Positions 36,106-45,242 of a stretch of 62,918 bases of DNA are shown piece by piece; the first letter of the stretch is position 1, and each line of letters opens with the position of its first letter. Origin of the DNA: an uncultured Leptotrichia sp. (GTDB lineage Bacteria > Fusobacteriota > Fusobacteriia > Fusobacteriales > Leptotrichiaceae); assembly GCA_938017765.1 (NCBI GenBank), contig CALIJH010000070.1:1-62918 (forward strand), written 5' to 3'. The notes beneath the pieces were generated by a model that saw only the letters and a program-made list of their open reading frames with translations, had not been told where the DNA came from and did not search any database. The position numbers and the translations under genes were made by a program.

Positions 36106-36681
36106 TTAATAGATAACATTTTTTTCAGTAATTACAATGTCCATTTTTATATCATGTTTTTCTGACGGAATATTTTCAATTAACTGAAAATCGTAACATA
36201 TACCTATAAACAAAGGTTTGTTGCGATTTTTTTTATTGCTTGGATTATTTGAAATTATTTTATTTAGAAAGGTATCGTAGTATCCTCCGCCAAATCCGAT
36301 ACGGTTTTTTTCATAATCGAAAGCAATAGCGGGAACTATAATTAAATCAAGAATTTCCTCATCATAAAATATATCTGATGACGACTCGTAATATCCGAAT
36401 TTATGTAAAATCAGATTTTCTTTCTCATAAATATTTATCTTCATTTCTCTTTTTGGGAAAGTTTTCGGGATATAATATTTTTTATTCGGATACAGCTCAA
36501 TCAGCTTTGTAATTTCGATTTCATTTCCCATATTCATAAAAATCATAATATTTTTGACTTCCCGAACATAGGGAATGAGATTTTTTATAATAAGATTGCT
36601 GTTTTTTTGAACAGTTTTTTTTGAAAGAGAATTTCTTTTTAAAATCAGATTTTTTCGGATTTCATCTTTTGTCATAGTCAT
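36106..36681 (-). CDS. fthC: 5-formyltetrahydrofolate cyclo-ligase with duplicated start region
   Basis: A 191-residue enzyme making 5,10-methenyl-THF from 5-formyl-THF with ATP. The signature IGFGGGYYDTFL and the motif DLIIVPAIAFD are present. AAAAAAGGAGTGCAGAAT precedes ATG 36681. A second copy of this site and start (ATG 36747) lies exactly 66 bases upstream and in frame, so a 213-residue form with an extra Leu-rich N-terminus is also possible. The downstream start matches the normal family length. Confidence 0.87.
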   Translation of the reverse strand: MTMTKDEIRKNLILKRNSLSKKTVQKNSNLIIKNLIPYVREVKNIMIFMNMGNEIEITKLIELYPNKKYYIPKTFPKREMKINIYEKENLILHKFGYYESSSDIFYDEEILDLIIVPAIAFDYEKNRIGFGGGYYDTFLNKIISNNPSNKKNRNKPLFIGICYDFQLIENIPSEKHDIKMDIVITEKNVIY

Positions 36682-36767
36682 ATTCTGCACTCCTTTTTTA
36701 TAATAAATCCATTGAAGAAGCAATAGTAGGACTTTTGTCATAGTCATATTCTACACTCCTTTTTTAT
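36666..36767. repeat. 66-base duplication of the fthC ribosome site and start codon
   Basis: A 36-base segment (36666-36701) containing the ribosome site, ATG-ACT-ATG and Lys codon recurs at 36732-36767 with one mismatch, period 66 bases. Confidence 0.85.
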
Positions 36768-37034
36768 ATGGAGATGATAACATATAAATCATTTTTTTGC
36801 TATAAAGAGATGATAAAAAATACTTGATACTATTTCCATTTGATTAACAGAGATAGATTAAGACATTTGTTATAGAATCCAATATAAATGTTATAAAGCT
36901 CTATATCCAATTTTAAATGGAGTTTGGTATAAAATAATAGAAGCAATTAAAATAATACAATTCATATGTTTTAAGAAAGGAGTAAGAGATTAGATATAAA
37001 ATAATAGAAACAATAAAATAATCTTAAAATAAAA

Positions 37035-37292
37035 AAGGCTGTCTCATAAGTAAAAGTAAATTTACTGATATAAATATCATATATTTTAAAAAAATGAAAG
37101 TCATTATCTTTAAAGTTACTATTTTTACTGATTTCATAAAAATGATAAAATACATTAAAACTCCCTTTAATATTGAACTGATGATTTTTTATAGAAATGA
37201 ATTAACTAAAATTTTTCAGTTTCACTTTAAAGGGGTTTCATTATATATAACTTATAATTAGAATGTTTTTTCTACCTTATGAGACAGCTTTT
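37035..37292. repeat. 258-base inverted-repeat element containing a MITE-like core; probable terminator of the rhamnose operon
   Basis: The 560-base gap between fthC and the sugar operon holds no gene. GCTGTCTCATAAG (37038-37050) and CTTATGAGACAGC (37276-37288) are perfect 13-base inverted repeats. Inside them, 37151-37245 is an imperfect palindrome that recurs at 61851-61945. On the minus strand the left arm is followed by T6, so it may end the rhamnose operon transcript. Confidence 0.65.
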
Positions 37293-37307
37293 CCTATTAT
37301 TCTTCTA

Positions 37308-38825
37308 TTATTTAATTTCAAATTTATCCCATACATTATTTAAAGCATTATTTACTGCTTTATATATTTCAAATTTTTCTTCGTATATTTTTTTATATTC
37401 TGCTCTTGGATAAACAGTTTTATTTATTTTTACCATTTTATCCACAGCTTCTTTAAAATCTTTAAAAATTCCTGTCGATATTCCTGCTACCATTGCAGCT
37501 CCCAATGCTCCAAATTCCTTATCCCTCAAAATGTCCACAGGCACTTGAAGCACGTCGGAAAATATTTGAGCCCAGACGTCGGAGTTTGCCGCTCCTCCTG
37601 ATAATCTTATTCTTTCAGGTAATTCCCTGTTTTTTAAAAGATTTTTCATATGTGTAACATGGGAAAAAACAACACCTTCATACACTGCCCTTGCCAAATG
37701 TTTTTTCTGGTGAAATTCCGTCATACCCGTAAACGTACCTTTTGCCAGCTCATTTTCATTGGAGCCGTTTAAAAATGGTAGATAGACTAAATTACTCTCT
37801 TCAGGATTTACGGAAGCTACCCATTCATTTATGAGGTCATATATTTTTTTTCCTTCGGATTTCAATTTTTCTTTTTCAAAGCTTAAAAAGTTTGATATGA
37901 ACCATTCCAGATTTCCCGCAGATGTAGGACTACTTTCCTCGTAAAGGTAATATCCCGGAATACAGAAAATCGAGTTCAGCCTTACTGTCCCGTTGGAAAT
38001 AGGTTTTTTACCTATATATTCGTTTATACTCCATGTTCCCGCAATCATTGCCAGCTCTTTTTCATCGTATATTCCTGAAGCTATTCCGCTTGCGTCGATG
38101 TCAAACATTCCTGCCACGACTGGCGTACCTGCCCGAAGTAATGTTTCTTTTTCCGCTTTTTCAGTAACATATCCGCAGATGTCAATGGACTGTCTTAGTG
38201 GAGGAAGCAGGGGCATTATTTCTTCCAGACCGAATAAGGACAGAAGTTCCTTATCATAAGTTTTTGTATTCAGATTTAACAGATTTGAGCCTGAAAAATC
38301 AGTTATTTCAGAATAAATTTCTCCTGTTATCTTAAATCTTATATAATCTTTTACAGAAAGGATATACTTGACTTTTTTCAATATTTCAGGCTTATTATCT
38401 TTAAACCAGTTAAGTATACTTACAGGCTGTCCTGAAAGAATTTCCTGAAAAGTTTTCTTATAGACTTTGTCTTTAGTTCCATTTTTATACCATTTTTTTA
38501 CACACTTCCATGCTCTCATATCCGAAGACAGAATCCCGTTATATACAGGGACTCCATTTTCATCGAGCATATACAGACCTTTTCCCTGTCCTGAAAAAGA
38601 TACTCCTGCAATTTCTTCAGGATTTATTTTGCTTTTAGTTATAACTTCCTTAATTACGGCGGCATTCACTTCCCATAATTTTTCCAAATCTCTTTCCATA
38701 TAACCTGATTTTGGAGTGATTATTTCAGTTATCATGCCTGCTACTGCTATCTGGTTACCGTTTTCATCAAAGATAGCAGCTTTTGAAACAGTTCCTCCGT
38801 TATCTATTCCTAATAAATATGCCAT
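37308..38825 (-). CDS. FGGY-family sugar kinase, L-xylulose kinase (LyxK)-like
   Basis: A 505-residue carbohydrate kinase. It resembles E. coli LyxK (L-xylulose / 3-keto-L-gulonate kinase) at many points: SGQGKGLYMLDENG, ILSSDMRA, GQPVSILNWFKD, GTWSINE, SPTSAGNLEWF, LPFLNGSN and YEGVVFSHVTHM. The catalytic Asp lies in AGMFDIDASG. It is the last gene of the rhamnose operon, 10 bases after a PfkB kinase, although the operon already has rhaB. In E. coli LyxK phosphorylates the L-xylulose that rhamnose isomerase makes from L-lyxose, so a lyxose branch is plausible. An erythritol- or other polyol-type FGGY kinase cannot be excluded. Confidence 0.75.
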   Translation of the reverse strand: MAYLLGIDNGGTVSKAAIFDENGNQIAVAGMITEIITPKSGYMERDLEKLWEVNAAVIKEVITKSKINPEEIAGVSFSGQGKGLYMLDENGVPVYNGILSSDMRAWKCVKKWYKNGTKDKVYKKTFQEILSGQPVSILNWFKDNKPEILKKVKYILSVKDYIRFKITGEIYSEITDFSGSNLLNLNTKTYDKELLSLFGLEEIMPLLPPLRQSIDICGYVTEKAEKETLLRAGTPVVAGMFDIDASGIASGIYDEKELAMIAGTWSINEYIGKKPISNGTVRLNSIFCIPGYYLYEESSPTSAGNLEWFISNFLSFEKEKLKSEGKKIYDLINEWVASVNPEESNLVYLPFLNGSNENELAKGTFTGMTEFHQKKHLARAVYEGVVFSHVTHMKNLLKNRELPERIRLSGGAANSDVWAQIFSDVLQVPVDILRDKEFGALGAAMVAGISTGIFKDFKEAVDKMVKINKTVYPRAEYKKIYEEKFEIYKAVNNALNNVWDKFEIK

Positions 38826-38835
38826 ATTTTATTAA

Positions 38836-39783
38836 TTACTTAGAAGTAACTGTCCTCCTTTCTTTAAGATTTTCAGTAAAATTTTCTATATCTTTCAGTG
38901 AAGGTAAACTTGGAACGGCACCTATTTTAGTAACAGCGATAGCTCCGCAAATACTTCCGTAATTCATAGCTTCCTTTAGGCTGTTTTTTTCTGACAGTGA
39001 TTTGACAAAACCTGCCATATAGCTGTCTCCTGCGGCGGTTGTATCCACAGTGTCTACCTTATAGACTTTCTGATAAATTTCAGTTTCACTGTTCAAAAAT
39101 AGACTTCCGTTTTCTCCCATTTTTACAAGGACGTTTTTTATTCCGTTATTCAATAACTCTTTTCCTGCGGATTTGATTTCTTCAAGAGTATGCAGTTTCC
39201 TTTTTACAAGAGCTTCCAGTTCGGATTTGTTGGGACTTACAATATATGCTCCCGTAAGGTCGTTAATGCTTATATTTCTTATAGGACCTGCATCAATGAC
39301 TAATTTGATGTTCAGTTCATTACATACACGGATAATCTCCTTGACAGCTTCTATGGAAATTTCCAACTGTATCAGTATATGTGTGCAGTCTGCCATTTCT
39401 CTCTTAAATACATTTCTTATATCCGCTCCGTTTATATCCATATTTGCTCCCGGATTAACAATTATCCTGTTATTTCCGTTTTTTTCAAGGAATATATAGG
39501 CAGCTCCTGTCTTGCAGTTTTTAGAAATTTTTATATTTGAAGTGTCAATCCCGTATCGGGATAAGTTTTCCTTAATCAGTTCAGCGTCATGATCATTGCC
39601 GAGACAACTGAAAAAACAGACATCGCAGTTTAGTTTTTTCAATGCAATAGCGGCATTTCCGCCTTTTCCTCCAAAACTATTTTCAATGGCTTCCAGAAAA
39701 ATATTTTCTCCCTCTTCGGGCATTTTTTCAACCTGAATGATTGTATCCATATTCAAGCTGCCTATTACTCCTATTTTATTCAT
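38836..39783 (-). CDS. PfkB/ribokinase-family sugar kinase
   Basis: A 315-residue cytoplasmic sugar kinase. SLNMD near the start and GGKGGNAA are typical of ribokinases; DTTAAGDSYMAG (247-258) holds the catalytic base Asp253 and the anion hole. Its place in the operon, between the substrate-binding protein and the LyxK-like kinase, suggests a pentose or a phosphorylated sugar as substrate. It is not the rhamnulokinase, which is encoded separately. Ribokinase itself is possible, but no identity beyond the family is claimed. Confidence 0.82.
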   Translation of the reverse strand: MNKIGVIGSLNMDTIIQVEKMPEEGENIFLEAIENSFGGKGGNAAIALKKLNCDVCFFSCLGNDHDAELIKENLSRYGIDTSNIKISKNCKTGAAYIFLEKNGNNRIIVNPGANMDINGADIRNVFKREMADCTHILIQLEISIEAVKEIIRVCNELNIKLVIDAGPIRNISINDLTGAYIVSPNKSELEALVKRKLHTLEEIKSAGKELLNNGIKNVLVKMGENGSLFLNSETEIYQKVYKVDTVDTTAAGDSYMAGFVKSLSEKNSLKEAMNYGSICGAIAVTKIGAVPSLPSLKDIENFTENLKERRTVTSK

Positions 39784-39814
39784 AACTTCTCCTTAAATTT
39801 CAGTGATTACAGGA

Positions 39815-40831
39815 TTATTTTTTTTCATAGTTGTCAGGCGGTCCCATTATAACTGTTTTACCGTCGGCTTTTACTTCTATTTTCCCAAATCCTTGAATTT
39901 CCGTACCGTTAGTAAGTTTTTTTCCTTCCAGCATAGCTTTGGCAACTGCTACTGTCAAGTATCCCAATCTTCTTGTGTTCCACAAATATCCTCCGTCCAA
40001 GGCACCGTCTTTTAAGTATTCCTGAGAGTCCTCATTGACAGCAGTTCCTACTACGGCTATTTTATCTTGTAATCCTTTTTCACGTATTGCCTGTGCAATT
40101 CCTAAAGGAGCAACTGTCGAATATCCTATTATCCCTTTTATATTAGGATAAGCTTTTAGTAAATCGAGAGCTTTGCTGTATGCTTCCTGCTGTTTTTCAT
40201 CGGAAGGAATTTTATCCGTTACTAATTTTAGATTAGGATATTTTTCTTTTGCATATTTTAAACCATAATCAATCCATGAATTAAGGTTTGCAGCAGATAA
40301 TCCTCCTGTTATTATAGCATATTCGCCTGTATCCGTTCCCATTTTTTCGACTAATTTGTCAAAGAGATGTTCTCCTAAAACTTTATCGTCAATTTGGTGA
40401 ATGGAAGCGTCAACAACGTTGATGTCAGTAGGTGTATCCCAGTCAAGTATCATTATTCCTGCAGCTTTTGCCTGCTGAAGTACAGGGATGACAGCTGCCG
40501 GGTCATTAGGAGCTACAGCGATAGCATCTACTCCTTGATTAATAAGGTCTTCTATCATTTTTACCTGTTCAGCGGCATCGGCTTTGTTAGGTCCGATGTA
40601 AATGACTTCTACACCTAATTCTTCCCCTGCTTTTTTTGCTCCTTCTCCTGTCTGTTCAAAATAAGGGATAGATGTCAGTTTAGGCATAATAGCAATTTTG
40701 AATTTCTTTCCTTTTTTTTCTGTTCCTGTCTGTGATGATGAATTGTTTTCTTCCTTTTTCTTTTCACCGCAACTTATTAACAGTACAAAAGCTAAAAGTA
40801 AAAAAATCTTGAAAAAATTTTTGAATTTCAT
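39815..40831 (-). CDS. rhaS: Sugar ABC transporter substrate-binding lipoprotein (RhaS/LsrB type)
   Basis: A 338-residue type 1 periplasmic-binding lipoprotein with lipobox LISC (Cys21) and a charged linker. The fold reads IAIMPKLTSIPYFEQTGEGAKKAGEELG, VDAIAVAPNDPAAV, DWDTPT and YPNIKGIIGY. The KLT-x-PYF start is shared by rhizobial RhaS (rhamnose) and LsrB (AI-2). Its operon with rhaB, rhaA and rhaD makes L-rhamnose the likely ligand. AGGAGGAAT precedes the ATG. Confidence 0.82.
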   Translation of the reverse strand: MKFKNFFKIFLLLAFVLLISCGEKKKEENNSSSQTGTEKKGKKFKIAIMPKLTSIPYFEQTGEGAKKAGEELGVEVIYIGPNKADAAEQVKMIEDLINQGVDAIAVAPNDPAAVIPVLQQAKAAGIMILDWDTPTDINVVDASIHQIDDKVLGEHLFDKLVEKMGTDTGEYAIITGGLSAANLNSWIDYGLKYAKEKYPNLKLVTDKIPSDEKQQEAYSKALDLLKAYPNIKGIIGYSTVAPLGIAQAIREKGLQDKIAVVGTAVNEDSQEYLKDGALDGGYLWNTRRLGYLTVAVAKAMLEGKKLTNGTEIQGFGKIEVKADGKTVIMGPPDNYEKK

Positions 40832-40856
40832 AATTGAATTCCTCCTCTATATTTTA

Positions 40857-41861
40857 TTAATTTTTATTTTTTCTTCCCGAAATAAGGGATTTATCACTTA
40901 GAACTTTTGATATATAACGGATTGCAAGAACGGTAATCAGTATAATTCCCATTATTATATCCACAATATTTCTATCCACATTTATCAGATTAAGCCCTTT
41001 GGATATAATCTGTATAATTGCAACTGCAATAACTGTTCCCAGTATATTGCCGTGTCCTCCTGAAATACTCACACCGCCCAAAACCACGGCTGTAATACTT
41101 TGCATTAAGTATGATGAGCCGAAATCGACTTTTGCAGAATTATATCTGGACATCATAATGATGCCCGATATGGATGAAAGTATAGCCGAATAAATATAAG
41201 TAGACAGTATGACTTTTTTAGTATTAATACCTGAAAATCTTGTGGCTGTTTCATTACATCCGAGCATTAGTATCTTGGTACCTAAAGAACTTTTATGTAA
41301 AATAATATAGCTCAGGATTATAAAGAACAGATAGATTATAAACGGAACAGGAACTCCCAGCAGATTTTTTGTCGTTATGTAGGAAAATATGAGAGGAAAA
41401 CCTGATATGGAACCTCCTTTTGTCAGATTTAGGCTTATCCCTTCAAAGAGGGTAGTCGTTCCCAGTGTTACAAGCATTGCCGCCACTCCCACATAAGCCG
41501 TAATATAGCCGTTCAGAAATCCTGCTGTTACAGATATAAGCAGGGAAAGGAGTATCGCTAAAAATATTGCAAGAACAGGGTTCTGCTTGCTAATCGCTCC
41601 CGTGAGAAAATAAGTTGAAACAATGCTGCTCATAGTTGCCGTAGTAACGATGGATAAGTTGATCCCTCCTGTCAGAACGGGGAACATCATTGCAAGGGCT
41701 AAAATACCGAATTCGGGCATTTGCCTCAATGTACTCATAAAATTGTTAAAGGTAAAAAATCTGTCAGGAGATAAAAGTCCCACACTTAATGTCGAAATAA
41801 TAAGAATTATTAAAAGGGTAACTTCGTTTATATTTTTTATCTCACGCTTAAACTTCATCAT
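40857..41861 (-). CDS. rhaQ: Rhamnose ABC transporter permease (RhaQ/RhaP type)
   Basis: A 334-residue RbsC-family permease with about nine to ten spans and the coupling motif GCNETATRFSGINTKK. It overlaps the preceding permease by four bases (ATGA), so translation is coupled; the two probably form a heterodimer. Which of the two corresponds to RhaP or RhaQ is arbitrary here. Confidence 0.8.
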   Translation of the reverse strand: MMKFKREIKNINEVTLLIILIISTLSVGLLSPDRFFTFNNFMSTLRQMPEFGILALAMMFPVLTGGINLSIVTTATMSSIVSTYFLTGAISKQNPVLAIFLAILLSLLISVTAGFLNGYITAYVGVAAMLVTLGTTTLFEGISLNLTKGGSISGFPLIFSYITTKNLLGVPVPFIIYLFFIILSYIILHKSSLGTKILMLGCNETATRFSGINTKKVILSTYIYSAILSSISGIIMMSRYNSAKVDFGSSYLMQSITAVVLGGVSISGGHGNILGTVIAVAIIQIISKGLNLINVDRNIVDIIMGIILITVLAIRYISKVLSDKSLISGRKNKN

Positions 41862-42841
41862 TTTTCCTCCAATTCATCCAAGTCTATACGGACTAATCTG
41901 TTCTGTTCATATTTTTTACTTATTACATCAATTGACACTGCAACGATGATAATAATACCCATAACGATTTTTTGCCAGAAAGTAGGGATTTTTGCCAATA
42001 CCAGTCCGTTATTCAGTATAGCCATTAGACACATTCCGAGAAAAGTTCCGAGAACGGTTCCTGTCCCTCCCAAGGTGCTTGCACCCCCGATTACTACAAT
42101 GGCGATGACATTCAGCTCGGTTCCCACGAATGTATTGGGATTTACTCCCTGAACGATAGAAGTATTGATAACTCCTGCTATACCTGACAATATTCCCGCC
42201 AAAGTATAGACAAAAATTTTTATTTTTCGGGGGTTATAACCTACACGGACAGCCGACGCTTCACTTCCTCCAATGGCATATATTCCTCTTCCTGTCAACG
42301 TGTATTTCAGGATAAATGACATTATCACAACTGTTAGAATTAGAAAGAAAATCTGTATAGGAATATTTGCAATTGTTATTCTTCCAAATTTCTGAAACCA
42401 TTCGGGCATATTGGTAATCATATTTCCCTTAGTGTATACAAGAATGGCTCCCTGCATTATACTCTGTATGCCTAAAGTTGCTACAATTGGAGAAATATTG
42501 AAGCAGGTAATTATAAGACCGTTTAAGACACCCATTATTCCCCCTGCAATACAGCAAATTAGGAAAATAGCGGGCAGTCCCATATTGGACTGGGTCAAAA
42601 GCTTACCTGTAATCAGAGTGGTCAGTGCGATATTTGCAGATACTGACAAGTCTATTCCTCCCGTAATCAGGATAGGCAGCATACCGAGTGCCAGTATTCC
42701 GACTACGACATTTCCTTTTAATATATCCATAAAATTAGTAAAGGTAAAAAATACCGGATTTATAATAGTGAGAAAAAAAGAAATTATTAGAATAATTAAA
42801 AATACTGAAAATTCTTTTTTCTTGATTAATTTAGCGAACAT
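41858..42841 (-). CDS. rhaP: Rhamnose ABC transporter permease (RhaP/RhaQ type)
   Basis: A 327-residue RbsC-family permease with the coupling loop GGSEASAVRVGYNPRKIK and the conserved GGIDLSVSANIAL and GGASTLGGTG segments. It starts 19 bases after the ATPase gene, behind an AAGGAG site, and overlaps the second permease by four bases. Confidence 0.8.
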   Translation of the reverse strand: MFAKLIKKKEFSVFLIILIISFFLTIINPVFFTFTNFMDILKGNVVVGILALGMLPILITGGIDLSVSANIALTTLITGKLLTQSNMGLPAIFLICCIAGGIMGVLNGLIITCFNISPIVATLGIQSIMQGAILVYTKGNMITNMPEWFQKFGRITIANIPIQIFFLILTVVIMSFILKYTLTGRGIYAIGGSEASAVRVGYNPRKIKIFVYTLAGILSGIAGVINTSIVQGVNPNTFVGTELNVIAIVVIGGASTLGGTGTVLGTFLGMCLMAILNNGLVLAKIPTFWQKIVMGIIIIVAVSIDVISKKYEQNRLVRIDLDELEEK

Positions 42842-42860
42842 TTGATTATCTCCTTCTTTT

Positions 42861-44357
42861 TTACTTGTTTATAACAGCTTTTTCCATTATTGCTTCCTGA
42901 GTAAGATTGTCATTTTTAAATTCTCCCGAGATACAGCCTTTTCTCATAACCAGGATACGGTCGCTTATGGACAGAATTTCAGGCAGCTCCGAGGAAATGA
43001 CTATAATGCTTGTGCCGCTTTCAGCCAAATCCCTGAGGATTTTATGGATATCCGCTTTTGCACCGATGTCGACACCGTTTGTCGGCTCATCGACAATCAG
43101 GATTTTAGGATTTGCCGCTATCCATTTGGCTATTACGACTTTCTGCTGGTTTCCTCCCGACAGTTGGGAAGCTGTCAGATTTTCATCTTTAGGTCTTACA
43201 TCCAGTTTATTTATTAAGTCATGTACAAGAGTAGACTGTTTTTTCGTATTGATAATGCCGAGTTTATTTGTAAATTTTTTTAGCAGAGGTAAAGTAATAT
43301 TGTCCGAGACTTTTTTTTCCAGAACTAACCCCTGTGTCTGTCTGCTTTCGGGAATATATCCTATTCCTTTTTCCAGAGCTGTCCACGGAGAATTGGATTT
43401 AAGTTCTTTTCCTTCCAGTATTATTTTCCCCGAATCGGGTTTCAATATTCCGAATATTGTCTGAAAAAGTTCACTTCTGCCGGCTCCTACAAGTCCTGTA
43501 ATTCCGAGGACTTCTCCTTTGTAAAGTTTCAGGTTTATATTTTTGTAATTTCCTTTTTTACTTAAATCTTTAATTTCCAATATAGTTTCTTCTTTGATAT
43601 TTAAATTTGCATAATTAAGAATGCTGACATCCCGTCCGACCATTTTTGAAATCAGTGTTTTTCTATCAATATCGTTCGCCTTTACCGTATCGACATATTG
43701 TCCGTCCCTAAATACCGTAAATCTGTCGCTTACTCTGAAAAGTTCGTCCATTTTATGGCTGACAAACATTACCGCAATGTTTTTAGATTTCAGCATATCG
43801 ATAATGCCGTAAAGATTTTCAACTTCCTGCTTTGACAATGCGGACGTAGGTTCGTCCATGATTATCATTTTAGCATTTTGAGCGATTGCCCCTGCTATTG
43901 CGACCATCTGTTTTTTTGCTACGGACAGATTATCCACGATTTCGTTGGGATTTATCTTAATACCCACAACTTTGAGGGCTTCTTCGGCTTTTGTCCTGAT
44001 TTCTTTCCAGTTGAGTATAAGTCTGTTTTTTTCTATAATCTGATTTATTACGATATTTTCCGCGACAGTCAGGTTGCCGAATAAACTGAAATCCTGATAA
44101 ATAACCGAAATTCCTTTTTTTATGGCGTCTATAGGATTTGAAATTTTTACCTGTTCGCCGTTTATTTTTATAATTCCTCCCTCATCAGGCTGATGTGCTC
44201 CCGACATAACTTTTATGAGAGTGGATTTTCCCGCACCGTTTTCTCCTACAAGAGAGTGGACTTCTCCGGGATAAATATCAAATCTGACTTTATTTAATGC
44301 TTTTACTCCAGGAAAAGTCTTACTTATATTTTCCAGTTCCAAAAAAGGACTGTTCAT
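42861..44357 (-). CDS. rhaT: Rhamnose ABC transporter ATP-binding protein (double ABC domain)
   Basis: A 498-residue RbsA-class ATPase. The first domain has Walker A GENGAGKST, signature LSVAKKQMVAIAGAI and MDEPTSAL; the second has the degenerate Walker A GLVGAGRSE and signature LSGGNQQKVVIAKWI with VDEPTNGVD. This arrangement is normal for the class. It lies between rhaD and the permeases, so it energises the RhaS-dependent importer. The name follows the rhizobial rhaSTPQ usage, not the E. coli RhaT symporter. Confidence 0.87.
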   Translation of the reverse strand: MNSPFLELENISKTFPGVKALNKVRFDIYPGEVHSLVGENGAGKSTLIKVMSGAHQPDEGGIIKINGEQVKISNPIDAIKKGISVIYQDFSLFGNLTVAENIVINQIIEKNRLILNWKEIRTKAEEALKVVGIKINPNEIVDNLSVAKKQMVAIAGAIAQNAKMIIMDEPTSALSKQEVENLYGIIDMLKSKNIAVMFVSHKMDELFRVSDRFTVFRDGQYVDTVKANDIDRKTLISKMVGRDVSILNYANLNIKEETILEIKDLSKKGNYKNINLKLYKGEVLGITGLVGAGRSELFQTIFGILKPDSGKIILEGKELKSNSPWTALEKGIGYIPESRQTQGLVLEKKVSDNITLPLLKKFTNKLGIINTKKQSTLVHDLINKLDVRPKDENLTASQLSGGNQQKVVIAKWIAANPKILIVDEPTNGVDIGAKADIHKILRDLAESGTSIIVISSELPEILSISDRILVMRKGCISGEFKNDNLTQEAIMEKAVINK

Positions 44358-44392
44358 TTTTAACCTCCTTATTCTGTACTTTATTTAATGCT

Positions 44393-45223
44393 TTACTTTT
44401 CGTACAAAAATCTGTCTGAAATCTCCACTTTAAAATCTTTTGCCAATTTTCTGAATTCATCTGTCTGAATGGTCTGTAATCTTTTTGGTGAAACGGACAT
44501 AATTTTTATAAGTATTTCTGCGGCTTTTTCCAAAGTCAGAGCCAGTCCGAATGCAATATCAAAATTTTCACTGGAGCAGAACAGACCGTGATGAGCCCAA
44601 ATTACCAAATCATACATTTTCATCAGTTCCGATGTTTCAACGGCTATTTCTCTTCCACCCGGCACCATCCATTTTACGACTCCGATACCTTTACTGAAAA
44701 TAATAGGACATTCAGTCATCGTTTCCCACAGTTCCCTTGTAAATACTTCATCTTTCAGAGGAAGCAGAAAAGTGAGAGCGATAATATTGGGAGTATGACA
44801 ATGATATATAATCCGATGTTTTCCGCCGGTCTGCTTCTTTTTCACTTCGTGGTTCATCAGATGAGTGGGAAGCTCACTCGTAGGCATCCCGTTATTGCTC
44901 AATCCCCAGACTATCCTATAATTTTCCCCTTTATTGTCTATCTGTATAATCCCTATATTTTCTTCGGGAGCTTTTAAAACATTTTTGAAATATTTTCCCG
45001 TTCCCGTTACTAAAAAATATTCGTTATTCAGTTCGGGGACATCAGTACCTATTTTATGCCAGCTGTCTGTCAGGCTGAACAGTTTTTCTGCCTGCTTTAT
45101 TTCTTCGGGCTGTAGACGGTAACTCAAATTTCCGCCATTCATTTCATGCCAGCCGTGATTAAAGCCGTCCTGACAAAGTTCACAAAAATCTTTGATAAAT
45201 CTTATCTTAAAAATATCTGTCAT
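44393..45223 (-). CDS. rhaD: Rhamnulose-1-phosphate aldolase
   Basis: A 276-residue class II zinc aldolase splitting L-rhamnulose-1-phosphate into dihydroxyacetone phosphate and L-lactaldehyde. Family features are HEMNGGNLSYRL, FLVTGTGKYFKNV, WGLSNNGMPTSELPTH, the zinc histidines in YHCHTPN, the later WAHHGLF, and TECPIIF/WMVPG. The match to E. coli RhaD runs end to end. ATG 45223 follows AAGGAGATAAACTG; the upstream extension to 45292 is not needed. No lactaldehyde reductase gene is nearby. Confidence 0.93.
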   Translation of the reverse strand: MTDIFKIRFIKDFCELCQDGFNHGWHEMNGGNLSYRLQPEEIKQAEKLFSLTDSWHKIGTDVPELNNEYFLVTGTGKYFKNVLKAPEENIGIIQIDNKGENYRIVWGLSNNGMPTSELPTHLMNHEVKKKQTGGKHRIIYHCHTPNIIALTFLLPLKDEVFTRELWETMTECPIIFSKGIGVVKWMVPGGREIAVETSELMKMYDLVIWAHHGLFCSSENFDIAFGLALTLEKAAEILIKIMSVSPKRLQTIQTDEFRKLAKDFKVEISDRFLYEK

Positions 45224-45242
45224 CAGTTTATCTCCTTTTTTA

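Noticed and set aside
36747..37308. Remnant insertion sequence in the fthC-sugar operon gap
   Set aside because: Inverted repeats are present but no transposase fragment could be found in any frame.
37308..40831. AI-2 (Lsr) uptake system, because the binding protein resembles LsrB, an FGGY kinase is present and luxS is in the window
   Set aside because: The kinase resembles LyxK rather than LsrK, lsrF/lsrG are absent and the operon contains rhaA, rhaB and rhaD, so rhamnose fits better.
42411..42845. Open frames on the plus strand opposite the rhamnose permeases and ATPase
   Set aside because: They are antisense shadows of well-identified transporter genes with no domain or start signal.
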